Source: Ligustrum vulgare
Lineage: Eukaryota > Streptophyta > Magnoliopsida > Lamiales > Oleaceae
NCBI GenBank assembly: GCA_963555705.1
Contig: OY743181.1
Span: 31,066,513 to 31,130,512 of the forward strand
Length of the DNA stretch: 64,000 nucleotides
Direction of reading: 5' to 3'
Positions 1 to 11,486 of the stretch are shown here, piece after piece. The number at the start of each line of letters is the position of its first letter. The first letter of the stretch is position 1. The position numbers were made by a program, and so were the translations under genes. The notes beneath the pieces were generated by a model. It searched no databases. It worked only from the letters and a program-made list of their open reading frames with translations, and was not told where the DNA came from.

Positions 1-877
1 AAATATTCTACAATTTTCTAGCTTTTGTTTTATTTGACAAACCAAATTTTCCAGGCTAAACATTTTCCATCTTCAGCGCACGTGAACCCTTTTTCCTTGT
101 TTAGTTGGAAAATATTTTCTCTCAGTTGGGAAGAGAAAAGATTTTCCTGGTAAAATCATTTCACAGGGAAAATTATTTCACAACCAATTTCTCACGCCGA
201 ATCTACTCTATCATTTCATCACTTCGATTTCTATCAAATCTGTGATTTTGGTGGCTCTTTTGGTGGTGCGAATATTGGGAAAAGGGTTGGATTAGCGTCT
301 ATTCATCTGGTGGCGAGGAAAAATGGGGAGCAGCAACGTTGCAGGAGAAAACATTCACGTTTTTGTAGAGGAGAAAACATTGACAGTTTTGGATAATTTG
401 AGATTGAAGAGGGGAGATGATAACCATGGAAAGATTGATTGGATTGGTGGTGGAGATGTAAACAATGGTGGCAGTGATGGCAATTTTACGGGAATTTCAG
501 GTGGAAGTGGGGAGGAATCTGTCGGCGATGGTGGTGACGGAACTACTGGGGGTGGCGATGGTGTAGGTGTAGGAGGTGGAGATGATGGCGGAGGTGGTAG
601 AGATGTTGGGGAAGGAGAGCCTGGCTGGGAGAGGTAGGCGAAGCTGCGGAGGAGATTGAGGAAGACTGTTGATTTTAGTTGGAGAGGATGAATCGATTCT
701 GTCAAGAATTATTATTTTCGAGGAAAATATAACGTCAATCAAACAGCAAAAGCTCAAAAACCCCAAAAATTTGACCATGAAATTTAAACCAATCAAACAA
801 ATAAAATTACATTTAACCAGGAAAATATTTATTTATTTTTTTTCACCCATTTTCCATCTTTTCAATCAAACACGGCC
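1..877. mobile_element. Tourist-like (PIF/Harbinger) element, right part
   Basis: The right end (862-877) reads inward as GGCCGTGTTTGATTGA, followed by AAGATGGAAAATGGGTG, and is flanked by TTA at 878-880. A complete relative with the same terminus, TTA flanks and subterminal GGAAAATATTTTCC-type runs lies at 44387-44924. A TTA target duplication and a G-rich start ending in TGTTTG are typical of Tourist/PIF-Harbinger elements. The left end lies outside the window, so this copy is longer than 877 bp. No transposase is visible; the middle (about 240-660) is GC-rich and unlike the MITE ends. Confidence 0.55.
323..637 (+). other. Gly/Asp-rich reading frame inside the Tourist-like element
   Basis: This is a 104-residue frame starting MGSSNVAGENIHV, with an ordinary N-terminal 40 residues and then runs of GGG and GDGG. 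The opposite strand is an equally open Pro/Ser-rich frame, which points to simple-sequence composition rather than selected coding. It lies wholly within the mobile element, so a captured gene fragment is possible. No family is recognised and no splice sites, promoter or polyadenylation context support expression. Confidence 0.15.
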
Positions 878-880
878 TTA

Positions 881-1260
881 TTTTCTTTCAAAAATCATGT
901 AATCCATCACCATCTCTTTGACCCTATATTTCAAAAATTTTGATTTTCGCAAATTTCATCTCAAAATCCATTCTTCACCTTTGATATTGTTGATATACTT
1001 TCACATCCACCCATTTCCATTACCAAACTTTGTCAAAACTGCAAAAAAATTGATTTCAAATTATACCCTTGGTTGAGGAACTCGAACTCAAATCTTTAGA
1101 ATCCCTCAAACACCTATCATGCTGCCTAATAAGAGGTCAAAGACATAAATTTCAAGCGTACAAGAAGATATTCCATTGCCCGTCTAATTCACCGTTTGTC
1201 CCATTCACATAGGTAAAAGCACCGACCTAACTTCCTTTTATCTTCATGCTCCGTCATTTA
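881..1260. other. AT-rich stretch, nothing recognised
   Basis: Low-complexity AT-rich DNA between the Tourist-like end and the following repeat-like segment. No reading frame, terminal repeat or RNA gene was recognised. Confidence 0.4.
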
Positions 1261-2160
1261 ATTTAGAAAAATATTTTTAGGATAATGGGTTGGACTATTA
1301 TAGCATCCATTCACGGAAAAATTCACCAAAATCTTGTTTGTGAATTTTACCGAAATTTGAGATTTTTCCCGGCCACATTACGTCCATCCTTAAGGATATT
1401 CATTTGTTGGATGAATTTGTGAATAGTGACGCCAAAACAAATAGAAAGATAGTTTGTAAATTCGTGCCGAAAATTGAACAGAGTAACGGCAAGGAAAATA
1501 CAAACAAGAAGAAGAAGAAGAAAAGTAGGGACAAAGCCGAGGCAAGAGTTGAACACTTTGTCCTTAAGTCGAATTTGCCCCGCAACGGTGCCACGAATTC
1601 CGGCAATCGACTCCCAAGATACAACGGCTACACTTGTGTTTATAGCATTCCAAACACAAATACAACGAACCAAATTTTGGCTTATGTACTCCAAGGATGA
1701 AATGAAGGAAAATCAAAACAAATGCAATGATTTTGTTTTTGGAGAAAATAGAGGATAATATATGTTTTGCATATAAAATTGTGAGGAATAGACACCCAAA
1801 TGGTCCTATTTATAGACCATGAAAGGGTGTTGACGAAATGGTTGAAGTCAAACCATGTATCCTTTCCAAACCATGCACCTTTATGAAAATGTGTCTATTC
1901 ACCGGACAACCATGCGGCCGCACGGTTATAGTCCGTTCGGTCGCACGGTTTTACTCAAAAATCGGAATTGAATTTGACGTGTGATCGCACGGTTTTCCAA
2001 CCATGCGGTCGCACGGTCAAATATTTTGACCCGATTTCGTCCTTTTTCGTAATTTCTCATTCATCCGATATTGAGCCGAGCTTTTGAGTATTTAGCCGAA
2101 GTCGACACGAAGTCACTTTAATCGATTTTCAATTCTCGATTTATTTAACCAATATCCAAC
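1260..2160 (-). repeat. Possible degraded LTR remnant, minus orientation
   Basis: A minus-strand TATAAATA sits at 1807-1814 with no gene downstream. It is next to repeated CATGCGGCCGCACGGTT-like words at 1908-2015, a composition common in U3 of plant Ty3/gypsy LTRs. Short overlapping frames on both strands (1347-1760) have no recognisable domain and look like chance frames. LTR identity is inferred; no TG..CA ends or primer site were fixed. Confidence 0.3.
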
Positions 2161-2836
2161 ACCATTTTCCATCTCTAGGGAATTCCTTCTAGACCATTTT
2201 GAGATGAATGATTGTGAATATCTTGTTTTTGTTCAAAATCAAGCCTTGAATTTTGAAGGATATAGTGAGTTTGATGCTTATAAATGAGTCATCTCCAACG
2301 CTCTCGAGACTTCCATGATCCTTAACCTCAACCTCAACCACCTCACTATTCCATGCAAAATTATTCATAGGGCAATTGCACACATCATTCTACCAAGAAA
2401 CGTTCGTTTTGAAGAAGTCCATCATCTTGATTTGTTTATTCTTCACTCCTAGTTGGGCACCAAAATTGACTTTCCACTCATTTTTATAAAACACATTCGG
2501 CGTGCTCATTCCTCTCCTAGAAATTTGGGACTACTTTATGAGATCATGTTTACAAAGATCTTTAATACTTTTGTTTTCCAGTAGATGAACCTTTCAAAAT
2601 GCATAAACCTACCGGCGTTATTAATTTGCAGACCTTTAAGAAAAATGAAGATTTTGAAAAGAAAAAAAAAACAAGTGTGTAAACTACACTTGTCACACCT
2701 TCAAACTTGAGCTTTTATTCAACAATGTTAGACAACTTGCAAATTATTTATGAGTGTAAAATTATATAATCAATTCAAAATTATGCTTCCAATTAATACT
2801 ACTAAAAAGAAGTTTAGCTTATCCAATGTTCGATCG
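2161..2836. other. No gene recognised
   Basis: AT-rich DNA with only a chance 64-codon frame at 2189-2383 on the minus strand. It may be part of the neighbouring degraded retroelement, but no domain supports that. Confidence 0.35.
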
Positions 2837-2879
<43 letters not shown>

Positions 2880-2883
2880 TGTA
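2837..2883. repeat. (GT)n microsatellite
   Basis: About 23 uninterrupted GT units with one GTAT interruption near the right end. It is a simple repeat, potentially length-polymorphic. Confidence 0.97.
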
Positions 2884-3179
2884 GCCACTTTCAATAATTA
2901 ATTGGGTTTGAAAACATTGCATAGAGGAGAAATTTCAATTCGGTAATAACCCATCATTAGTGGTCAATTCTTTCCTTTCCCACTCGTGATACTCATCCCC
3001 CAAAAATATTTATTTTCTTTCCCGTGATACAATTTTAAAGGTTACTCTCAAATCACTCTTTTCTTTTTCCACTCTAGTTTGGTTAGGCTTTACTGGTAAT
3101 CTTAACAATCTAGTGAGCAATATTTCTTTAAAGATTCAGCTCCCCCAATAAAAGAATGAGGACTAGCTTATCGCAATTG

Positions 3180-3795
3180 AAAGTTGAAAATTGCATTCGG
3201 AGTTATAACCATGTGGCCACACAAGAGTATATCGCGCGGTCACATGTCAGGCACTTAAATGGTCAGAATCGAATTTTGATAAATGCGAGGTTGCCCGCTT
3301 ATCCATTTGGGCCGTGCAATTGGGCTATTTTGTGATTTTCAGCGATTTTCCTCTTCTTTTGACCTAGGTTTCAACTAAACCTATAAATACCTGACTTGAG
3401 GCATGTTTTTGGGGTTCCTACTTATCATATTTTCATGCCAAAACGCTGTCCAATTGTCAAGGAATCCATGCAAAGCCAAAACCACGATTGAGGATACAAG
3501 AGCAAGAAGATGAATGGGGTGACATCCTACTACTTTTCTTGTACTTTATTTTCTGTTATGTATTTAGGCTAAGTTTTTAGTGTTAGGCTTGTGATGAAGT
3601 TTTAACTTATTGACTCCATGTTTTGATCTATCAATTATTCTATGTAATTAATGGGTTTGATGCAATTCATATGTGCTTTTTATTATTATGCAATATTTTG
3701 GCCAATTATTATATAATGATGTCATAATTTTCTACGTATGAAAGAGTAGGAAATTATTAGACTTGTATTAATTATTGTTGTTTCGCGCGGATTCT
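3180..3795 (+). repeat. Athila-like LTR, left part (split by Tat-1)
   Basis: Sequence typical of the U3-R-U5 of plant Athila LTRs: repeated 'ccatgtggccac' and 'gcgcggtcac' words, TATAAATA at 3382-3389, then an AT-rich tail. The continuation lies beyond Tat-1 at 25306-25785, where it runs into an Asp-tRNA-type primer site. The left edge is approximate and no target duplication of Tat-1 is evident, so the joining of the two halves is inferred from orientation and content. Confidence 0.45.
3382..3389 (+). promoter_or_regulatory. TATA box of the Athila-like LTR
   Basis: TATAAATA in a C-flanked context, about 410 bp before the Tat-1 insertion point, at the place expected for an LTR promoter. Confidence 0.4.
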
Positions 3796-4427
3796 CGCTA
3801 ACAACTACAATGGAATCAGATGAATGTGTAAGGAACAAAAACCTCTTGAGACAAAGTTCCAACGAGGGGTGCTTTATTTATGAAGATTACAAAGAAGAAA
3901 AAACGCCTCCAAGGGACACAAGTATACAAACTAAACTAGGATTTTGACAAGGAAAAGTAAAGATAAAGAAAATTACATAATCTCTACTTGAGAGTTGATT
4001 GATTGATTCTATAAAATGCCTAAGTTTTTACCATATATACAGACAATCTAACCATCGCTTCTACCATTCAAATTTTTAATTTTCCGCATTGACTTGTAAC
4101 TTGCTTGGAATAACTGCCACTTATCACATTGCATAATCGTCGCTCACTTCTTTATGTAACTGGTGTCCATTATATTGCTCCAAATAACTTCTAGGGCTTA
4201 ATTGTCCACTAGTATTGTCAATGATTGACCGAGCAAGCCGTGGTATAAGTACCAAAAACCGCTTCTTCAATCCTATTCTGGCTTGGTCGCCCAGTCCCCC
4301 TTGCATTCGTCCTATCGCCCTAGTGCCTTAGTGATTGCCCAGTTGCTCAGTTTCCCTTACATCCCCCTTTCATCCATAGTGGGCTATAATGTTTTGGGCC
4401 TCTGAATTGGGTATTTTTGGTCGTCGA
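3796..4427 (-). repeat. 3' LTR of Tat-1
   Basis: Left-hand LTR. It aligns with 24730-25305 from CTAACAACTACAATGG to the GTATTTTTGG end and carries about 55 extra bases near 4330-4390. The canonical TG at the plus-strand start has become CG. The inner edge is set by the adjoining purine tract (minus strand) at 4428-4442. Confidence 0.8.
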
Positions 4428-4442
4428 AAATTACCTCCCAAT
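4428..4442 (-). other. Polypurine tract of Tat-1
   Basis: On the minus strand this reads TTGGGAGGTAATTTT immediately before the 3' LTR, the expected site of plus-strand priming. The related element at 47672-51398 has AGGGGTAAT in the same place. Confidence 0.6.
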
Positions 4443-5518
4443 ATAGCGGAATTAATATCAATTTATTAATTTTGTACCATATTCAAACATATCTATTTCT
4501 TTACAAGATTTTTGGCATTCTGATTTCTCCTTTTTCCAAGATTTAGACCTTCAAGCTTATCATGTTTGTACATGGCCATTTGTATTCCGCCCCTTTGCCT
4601 TATGTTCCTCTATAAATTTGTGAATCTTGTTATACCTTCGTATCTCCAATTTCCTATTCTCCATCTTACATACCATCATTATTCATGATACAAATGGGTG
4701 ATCTTCTATGCCTAGAAAATCGATTGTTTCCCCTGAATATGAACTGGTTAAACTTCTTCTCATTTCATTGTCTGCCTTAATTCTGCCTTTGGTATGAGAG
4801 ATATAGGAAATGTTTTTTGGCCGACGGAGGTCCTCCCAGCGCCTCTTCCCCTTGTGATCCCTATTAGAGATCATTATGGTAGAAGAATGGCTTGCTGAGA
4901 GTGATGCACTGTTTCTTGTTTTTTGGCCAACGAAAGTCTTCTCAGTGCCCCTTTCATTTATGATCCCTAGTGGGAATTCTTGGTGCAATAGAGATGCCTG
5001 AGATTTTCAGCCATTTGTTTGTTGGTATTGCTTCCAAAACTTGCCTTTGCAGCGATTCACTTAGGAAGGCGATGACGGAGGCTTTCCAATACTGAAGATG
5101 TTTCATAAGTTGTTTATCTTTGCAGCTATTTTTGGGAAGGCGACAAATGCTAGCTTACTCCCTTTGTAATAGTTAATAAGTCTAATTGAAGCTAGTAGGA
5201 TTTTCTTAGTTGTACCCTCTAACTTATAAGGACATTTTGATAATAATAAAATATTATATATGAACGTATTTTGTTCTTGCTTTAGAACATGATCGTCCAC
5301 GTTTGTCCCAATCGTCATGGTACGTACCTGACTTCTTTGTTATATTTGGGCATAGAATTTGGTATAGTATTTCTTTGTAGTTGTTCATTCTCCCAAATAG
5401 AAGGAATATATTTCTTCAAATACTTGACATTAATAGATCTTATATGCCTCGTACCATCTACATCCTCTAAATGGTAACTCCCATTATGCAATATGCTGCT
5501 TACCCTATATGGTCCTTC
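4443..5518 (-). other. Tat-1 3' untranslated region with partial duplication
   Basis: Sequence between integrase and the 3' LTR. Two imperfect copies of a segment beginning TTTTTGGCC(G/A)ACG start near 4813 and 4920 (period about 107 bp) and each ends in GATCCCTA. No antisense gene like those in the other Tat elements here is visible. Confidence 0.5.
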
Positions 5519-6540
5519 CTAGTTAGATGACCACTTACCATACTTTGAGTCTTTGCTATCCAGAGGGAGTATTGTTTTCCAAACCAAATCGTCCAAACTG
5601 AAAATTTTGGCTATAATTTTCTTGTTATAATACCTAGCAATTTTCTGTTTCTGGATTTGTATCCTATCTAGGACGTCTAACGTTAATTCGTCCAACCCTA
5701 GTAAACTTTGGGCCATCGATTTGATGTAATCATCATCACCTAAATGATTTTGAAAGCCCACTCTAATTGACTGTAAGTTAATCTCCATAGGCAACACTAC
5801 TTATCCATAAGTGAGTTGAAAGAGAGTTATCTTCGTGCTTGAACGTGGAGACGTTCTATAAGCCCACGATGCCTTATTTAAACATTCGTGCAAATTTCTT
5901 GCATTTTCACTTATCATTTTTCGTATAATATCTTTTAAAATCTTATTGGAAGATTCTGCCTGCCCATTAGATTGGGCATAATAAGATGTGGAGTTAACTA
6001 ATTTTACTCCAAACTCGTCCAAGAATTCTTTCACTTGATCTCCATTTAAAGAAGTTGCATGATCCATCATTAAAGTCTGTGGTGTATCGAACCTATAAAT
6101 AATACGATCAGGAATGAACTCTATAATATGCTTTTGGGAGATTTCTTTTAGGGGTATAGCTTCCATCCATTTGGTGAAAAAATCTTTTGCTACTATTACG
6201 AATGTATGCTACTTGGATGATGGAGGATAAATGTTTCCTATCAGATCAATCGCCCAACCTTTAAATGGTCAGGGCTTGATAATAGGTGTCATTTTTCTTG
6301 CTGGTACTCTTTGGATTGGACCATGTTTTTGACATGCTAAAGACCATGTTTTTGACATGCTAAACATACTTTTGCATATTTAACACATGACTCTCCCATT
6401 TTGGGCAAAAAGTACCCACTTTCTGATGATTAACCACCTCATTCTTTAGTCAGTCTGATGAGCTCCACATATTCCTTCATGAGCTTCAACCATAATTGTT
6501 TTAGCCTCACTCAAACTTATACACTTCAACAACACACCAT
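5519..6540 (-). pseudogene. Tat-1 integrase (broken)
   Basis: Integrase inserts the retroelement cDNA into the chromosome. Degraded zinc-binding CxxC sequence (LACQKHG) lies near 6340-6400, followed by the core around FTKWMEAIPLKEI at 6140-6190. The acidic residues appear as MMDHATSLNGDQVKEF (about 6045-6075) and the glutamate in SNGQAESSNK (about 5945-5970). The C-terminal part (LFQLTYG, then MEINLQSIRV) continues through 5519 after a stop near 5800. In-frame stops also interrupt the region 6170-6400, and a 23-bp tandem duplication lies at 6319-6364. Gene order and sequence style fit the Tat lineage. Confidence 0.75.
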
Positions 6541-6597
6541 CTGATCGTTTCTTGTATACCTCTTTATTTATCAATACGTTGTTTAATGCGCGCAACT

Positions 6598-6786
6598 TCA
6601 ACTTCTTGTCGCTCTTTTTTCAGGCTCTTTCAAGAACCTTCTTATTTCTTCTCTCCAATCTGTCGCATCTCTGTTTTGTATACAATGAATGTCAACTTTC
6701 TTCATCCTTCGATGTACAACGAGAAATATCATTTCATATTCATAAGTGATTGTCGAATTTATAATCTTCAAATAGCCTGAAGCCAT
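6598..6786 (-). pseudogene. Tat-1 linker between archaeal-type RNase H and integrase
   Basis: A 62-residue minus-strand frame containing KKVDIHCIQNRDATDWREE. In position and style it corresponds to the linker that joins the second RNase H to integrase in Tat elements. It has no catalytic role. The frame is separated from its neighbours by stops and frameshifts. Confidence 0.4.
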
Positions 6787-7234
6787 TTTGCTAATTCGTT
6801 TGTCATATCGTTATATATTCTGTTTACATATTGTAGTTCCACTTGATCGAATTCTTCCAAAATTTCCTGGGCAATTTCGTATTAACTTATTACAGAATCA
6901 CTTTGGCATATAAAGTCGCCAATCAATTGTAAATTACCAATTCGGAATCGCCCCAAATAACCACATTCTTCACCCCTAATTCTGTTATCAACTCCAAACC
7001 TACAATTAATGCTTTATATCCGGCTTGATTATTAGTACAAATCCTTTCCAGCGTGAAAGCAAATTCATAACAAACCCCCAATGGGTTTACCAAAAATATT
7101 CCCACTCCTGCACCTTTACAAGTTTTTGACCCGTCAAAGTATAAAACCCAAGGCTTCAATTCAAATGAGTCAACTTCCAATTCAATCTCTTTAGATACAT
7201 CTAGGCATGGATGATCGACCAAAAAATTATCCAA
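6787..7234 (-). pseudogene. Tat-1 archaeal-type RNase H (second RNase H, broken)
   Basis: RNase H fold removing RNA from RNA:DNA hybrids. The readable part (6923-7234) shows LYFDGSKTCKGAGVGIFL (first catalytic Asp in FDGS), a central NNQAGYKALIVGLEL segment where the second acidic residue of the usual NNxAEYxAL motif has become Gly, and VIWGDSELVI (third Asp). It stops at 6923. A duplicated, archaeal-type RNase H placed just before integrase is specific to the Tat/Ogre lineage, so it is good lineage evidence. Confidence 0.75.
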
Positions 7235-7309
7235 TTGATTTTTAACTGCCTTTTAGGGTATGTATTGTATTTCAAATTCTGATAGGGCTAAAGTCCAAAG
7301 GCCAATCAT

Positions 7310-7717
7310 TTAGTTTGAAATAGGGGGAGAAAACATGTATTTGACTAAATTTACTATAGAAATTAAATAAATAGTTACAGGCCATAAATAGGCCCTTAGT
7401 TTCGTACATGTGAAGTATAAATCAAGACAAAGTTTTTGGATAGCCGAATAGTTACATTCACATTTCGTTAACTGTATACTTAAATAATAAATTGCCCTTT
7501 CTTCACCAAGTTGGTCTTCTTGTGGGACCATTCTGGCTATGGATTCTTGATCAGCCAATATGTAGACTTTTATTGGCCTTCCTTGGATATGTGACACAAG
7601 CACCGGTGGACTTGACAAATAATTCTTCAGGCTGTCAAAAGACTTTTGATGTTCTTCCTTCCAGAAGAAATCATCCTGATTTTTCAGCTTCAAGGAAATT
7701 TCCTGCATTAACACCAA
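7310..7717 (-). pseudogene. Tat-1 RT-linked RNase H segment (broken)
   Basis: A 135-residue frame with the usual RT-to-RNase H connection: FFWKEEHQKSFDSLKNYL, then SSPPVLV, YILADQESIARMV, and an AIYYLS motif equivalent to the conserved PIYYVS. It continues the RT frame from 7752-8653 after a frame break near 7720-7750. The catalytic acidic residue in the YxA-D region is partly eroded. Confidence 0.7.
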
Positions 7718-7751
7718 ATGAACACTTCAAAGGATTCAACTTTAAGTTGTA

Positions 7752-8653
7752 TTACTTCATTCGCTCAAATGAGCGTTTTAATTGTTGAAAATGTCCTTTT
7801 TCTTTACGTGATTTGACCACTATATTTACATAGGTTTCAACTTGTTCTCCTATCATGTCATGAAAAATTAAGTTCATCGCTCTTTGGAAGGTGGCCCCAG
7901 CATTTTTCAGGCCGAAATGCATGACTACCCATTTAAAGCATCCCAAGGCTCCACGGAACCTAAAGGCGGTTTTATGCACATCCTCTTCAGTAATGTAAAT
8001 TTAATTATATCCAGAATAACCATCCATAAAGGAATACATTACATGTCCAGCGTTGAGTCTATCAAAGAATCTACCGTAGGTATTGGGTATTCGTCTTTGG
8101 GTGTTGCAAAGTTTAGGTTTCTAAAATCTATACACACCCTAATGCTACCATTCTTTTTTAACACAGGCACAATATTAGATAACCATTCGATATATCTGGT
8201 TGTTCTAATAAATCCTGCCTTTAATAACCGCTCTATTTCTTTCTTTACTTCATGCAATGCATTAGGGGAAAAACATCTAGGAGGTTGCTTATGAGGTTTA
8301 AAATTTGGTTTAGTTGGTAGTCTATGTTCCACCAAATTTTTATCTAAACCAGGCATATGCTCATACTCCCAAGAAAAACAATCTTTATAATCTTTTAATA
8401 AAGAAATTAATTTATCACTTACCTCTGGGCTAAGCATCTGGATGACAAATGTTGAGTGTTCTTCCCCTTCGTCACCAATGTTCACTTTTACTAATAGGTC
8501 TTGTCCTTGACCGTGCCCAGGCTTGGTGATCCTTATTGCTTCATCATCCAGATTTCTTGTAAGCATTTCCTCTTCTAAGCAGTCCACCTTGTAGACTTCC
8601 CGGCTTATGTTTTGCTCCAACTCAAAAATGGCTAATTTGTCCCTTAACGCCAC
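7752..8653 (-). pseudogene. Tat-1 reverse transcriptase (broken)
   Basis: Reverse transcriptase of the retroelement. The first half (8039-8653) carries EHMPGLDKNLVEHRLPTK, RLLKAGFIR, and the fingers motif RVCIDFRNLNFATPKDEYPI. The second half (7752-7979) carries HFGLKNAGATFQRAMN and then YVNIVVKS, where the catalytic YVDD box should be; both aspartates are gone. The two halves are separated by stops near 7980-8038. Sequence style (ATPKDEYPIP) is that of the Tat/Ogre lineage. Confidence 0.85.
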
Positions 8654-9288
8654 GTAAGCTACTTCTTCTTTTGTTTTTTCTTTACATTATTTATTGAAAG
8701 AAACTAGTTTGAATTTAAAGGCTTGAATATAAGCCAAATTTTTCTGTTGTTGACTGCCCATTAGGTCTCTTCAATTATCTTCTTGCCCATTACTGGCATT
8801 TCAAGGGCCAGTATTTTTTGCCTCATTTAATTAAACATTTCAGTGAGTGCATCCACTGAGAATGGTTCTTCACTTTGTACGACAATCTGAGTTTCTTCTC
8901 CATCTTGAACTACTCTGATAGGTCCATAATTCCCTTCATACATGAACCTTTCTACAGAATTTGGTTCTGCAGCAAATGGTCTATGGTCTGCTTGAACAAC
9001 TTATGCTTCACCTTTATCATTCTAGAAAACCAAGCATTGGTGGAGCAATGAAGGTATGAAATGACTCCCATGGATCCAATCTCGTCCTAGCAGCACATTA
9101 TAACTGGTAGGGTCATCTATCACGAAGAAAACTATCAAATTGGTATTTGTTCCCACAATTATGTCCAATGGCATCACTCATTTTGCTGAAGTAGCCCTCC
9201 CATTGAAACTTGTGAGAATAACTTCTGTTGAAATCATATAGCTTTCTGTTTTTGCAAATTTCCGCATCATCCTAGATAGGATGGTGTT
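8654..9288 (-). pseudogene. Tat-1 protease C-terminal part and protease-RT linker
   Basis: On the minus strand, just left of the Tekay insertion, the sequence reads through a segment translating to [20 protein letters not shown] (about 9070-9135). This is the C-terminal flap/end motif of Ty3/gypsy proteases (YN-LLGR-W). The N-terminal half with the active site lies on the other side of the Tekay element, at 18807-18952. Stops and frameshifts occur throughout 8654-9060. Confidence 0.65.
9284..9288. repeat. Target-site duplication of the Tekay element (left)
   Basis: GTGTT directly before TGTAGCG. The same five bases follow the right LTR at 18807-18811, so the insertion is precise and the element complete. 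Confidence 0.9.
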
Positions 9289-10384
9289 TGTAGCGATCGA
9301 GAAATTTCTGAATTTATAATAAATAAATATTTTATTTGCTAAAAACCATGTCGCTATAATTTAACCCATTATTTAAAGTTCACGTACGTCGTTTAGCCAA
9401 GTTATAAAATCTTGAGCCGAAAATAATAGATTTTCAGTCCAACTAGTTTTTACGTCCAAAAATTCAAAATCTATTTTTAAAACCCAATTTCATTTTTTTT
9501 TATACAAATTAAAATTTCCAAATAATCTTATTTCAAAAACTTGAGTTTATCATTTTATTAAAATTTCAAATTTAAATTCACCATTTTATCTTGACAAATC
9601 ATGATAATCATCCTACCCAAAATTTACTCAACCAAGTTCATCCACCAGAAATTTATCCACGATTACAATTTCAATTCAAACCATGACTAATCCACCCAGC
9701 TATTTTATTCCCACTCGTGATCAGAATTTTTCACGACACAACCTTTGAATTCAGGTATCATCATCGATAAAATTTCTGTTTCAGTCTCACCATCATCACC
9801 ACTGTGACCAGCCTCCACCGAGGCAACCCAAAATCGCCATGAAACACCACCGCAAACTTTAATCCACCCTTTCACTGCCATTTCTAAATCACTCAAGCAC
9901 CAAAATTTTAGCTTGCATCCAAACCCAAGTCACTGCATCCACCACAGAACCCGACGATGCCCGCTATACTCACCGACGAACCATCATCATCACCATCAAC
10001 CAACACCAGAGGAATCACCACCGCGAGCCACCCCTCATCGAGACCAACTCGATCACACACCACAGCCATCTCCCAAAGTTCCACAAAACTCAAATCAAAA
10101 GCCCAAATAGAGAAACCCATAATCCCAGAAATCCATTACTTACCTCACTCACCGATTCTTCGCCGGAAACCCCACTAGCACCGCCTCGGTTTGCCTCGAA
10201 ACTGCACCCAAACTCAGCCCAAAATCCATTTTTCTCGCTTACCCATATACCTTTTGCCGTTGCTTCACGCCAAAGGTTGTTTCTCCGGCATCTCCACCGG
10301 CGATTGGACTGGAGGAGGGATTCCACCCCTCCATCGTACCCTCATCTCTCTCTCTGTCGGATATATAGAGAGAGAAGAGAGAGT

Positions 10385-10438
<54 letters not shown>

Positions 10439-11470
10439 GATTTTTGCCTCTTGGGTCCTCAAGTTTTAAAACTAATTATTTTGATCCCAAATCATGTTTT
10501 AAAATGTATTAAGTCCAGCCTTAAGTTTTAAACTTATTATTTTGGTCCCAGATTATTTTAAGCAGTGTTTTAAATGAGTCCTCTAATTTTGGAAAAACTC
10601 CATTTTAGCCCCTAGATTTTAAAATCATTCATTTTAAATCCAAACTTTAATTTTATTTCAAACTTTGAATTTCTAGAAACTAATTTAAATTTTATTTTAT
10701 TTTGGCTAGACGAGACGTACGGAGATCTAGAGAACTGAAATATATTTTCCCGCACAACCACACTCGTAGAGAATTGAGGTAGACTCACCCCCATTAATTT
10801 GTTTACATTTTAATTGCACGTTATATGCTTCATGTGACTTATGTGCATTATTTGCATAAGATGGGACGAGAATTTAGATTTCTTATGAAATATTTGTGTT
10901 ATGAGCATGCCATAACTTATATGCATTTTAAATGCATGAGACGAGACGAGATTATGATTTTGTTATGCTTTGACATAACTTATGTGCATTTATTGCATGA
11001 GACGAGACTACCCACACCCTATGTTACGAAAGCCTAATATTATGAAGAAGTTGTCACTATATGATTGCATGTTTATGTGTTCGATTTTCATGTAAATTTA
11101 TTAATCGGCGATGAGTCTACTGAGTATTTCAATGAAATGCTCACCCCTTTCTAATAACAATTGCAAATGTTGGAGATGGAGGCGTATGATGGGCAGGCCA
11201 TGGCATTAATAATTGAATAATCAAGTTTTATTCTTGTTTCAGTTGAATGTTCCTAATTCGTGAAATGTTGAGATTTTGAAAAAGTATCTTTATTTTGAAA
11301 TTTCTTAGCAAATATTATTTCATCAGTTTGAGAATATTGAAATTTATCAATTTTTGAATTTATTTAAATAAATCTTGCCAATTAGAAATGTTATTTTCTT
11401 CCGCATAATATTATTTCAAAAATTAGACGAGACGATGACGTGACGGGTGACTAGAAACCGGGGCGTCATA
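9289..11470 (+). repeat. 5' LTR of the Tekay element
   Basis: Begins TGTAGCGATCGAG and ends near GGGGCGTCATA. It contains a GC-rich segment (9700-10330) with chance frames on both strands, a (TA)n run at 10390-10432, and a CATGAGACGAGACGAG region. It is about 540 bp longer than the 3' LTR because that copy lacks 10387-10925 or so. Confidence 0.92.
10390..10432. repeat. (TA)n microsatellite in the Tekay 5' LTR
   Basis: About 21 TA units following a GAGAGA-rich stretch. It is absent from the 3' LTR, being inside the segment deleted there. Confidence 0.95.
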
Positions 11471-11472
11471 GC

Positions 11473-11486
11473 GTGATATCAGAGCC
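11473..11486 (+). other. Primer-binding site of the Tekay element
   Basis: TGATATCAGAGCC directly after the 5' LTR is one change from TGGTATCAGAGC, complementary to the 3' end of initiator Met tRNA, the usual primer for chromoviruses. Confidence 0.75.

Noticed and set aside
355..705. Pro/Ser-rich minus-strand frame of 116 codons
   Set aside because: It is the complement of the Gly-rich plus frame in the same mobile element; compositional artefact.
1347..1758. Overlapping frames of 74-115 codons on both strands
   Set aside because: Mutually overlapping, no domain, next to LTR-like sequence with a minus-strand TATA box.
9705..10388. Several open frames on both strands, repeated at 17579-18256
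   Set aside because: They lie in the GC-rich part of the two Tekay LTRs; presence in both LTRs reflects LTR duplication, not a gene family.
10390..10432. (TA)n run as a regulatory TATA element
   Set aside because: It is a microsatellite absent from the partner LTR.
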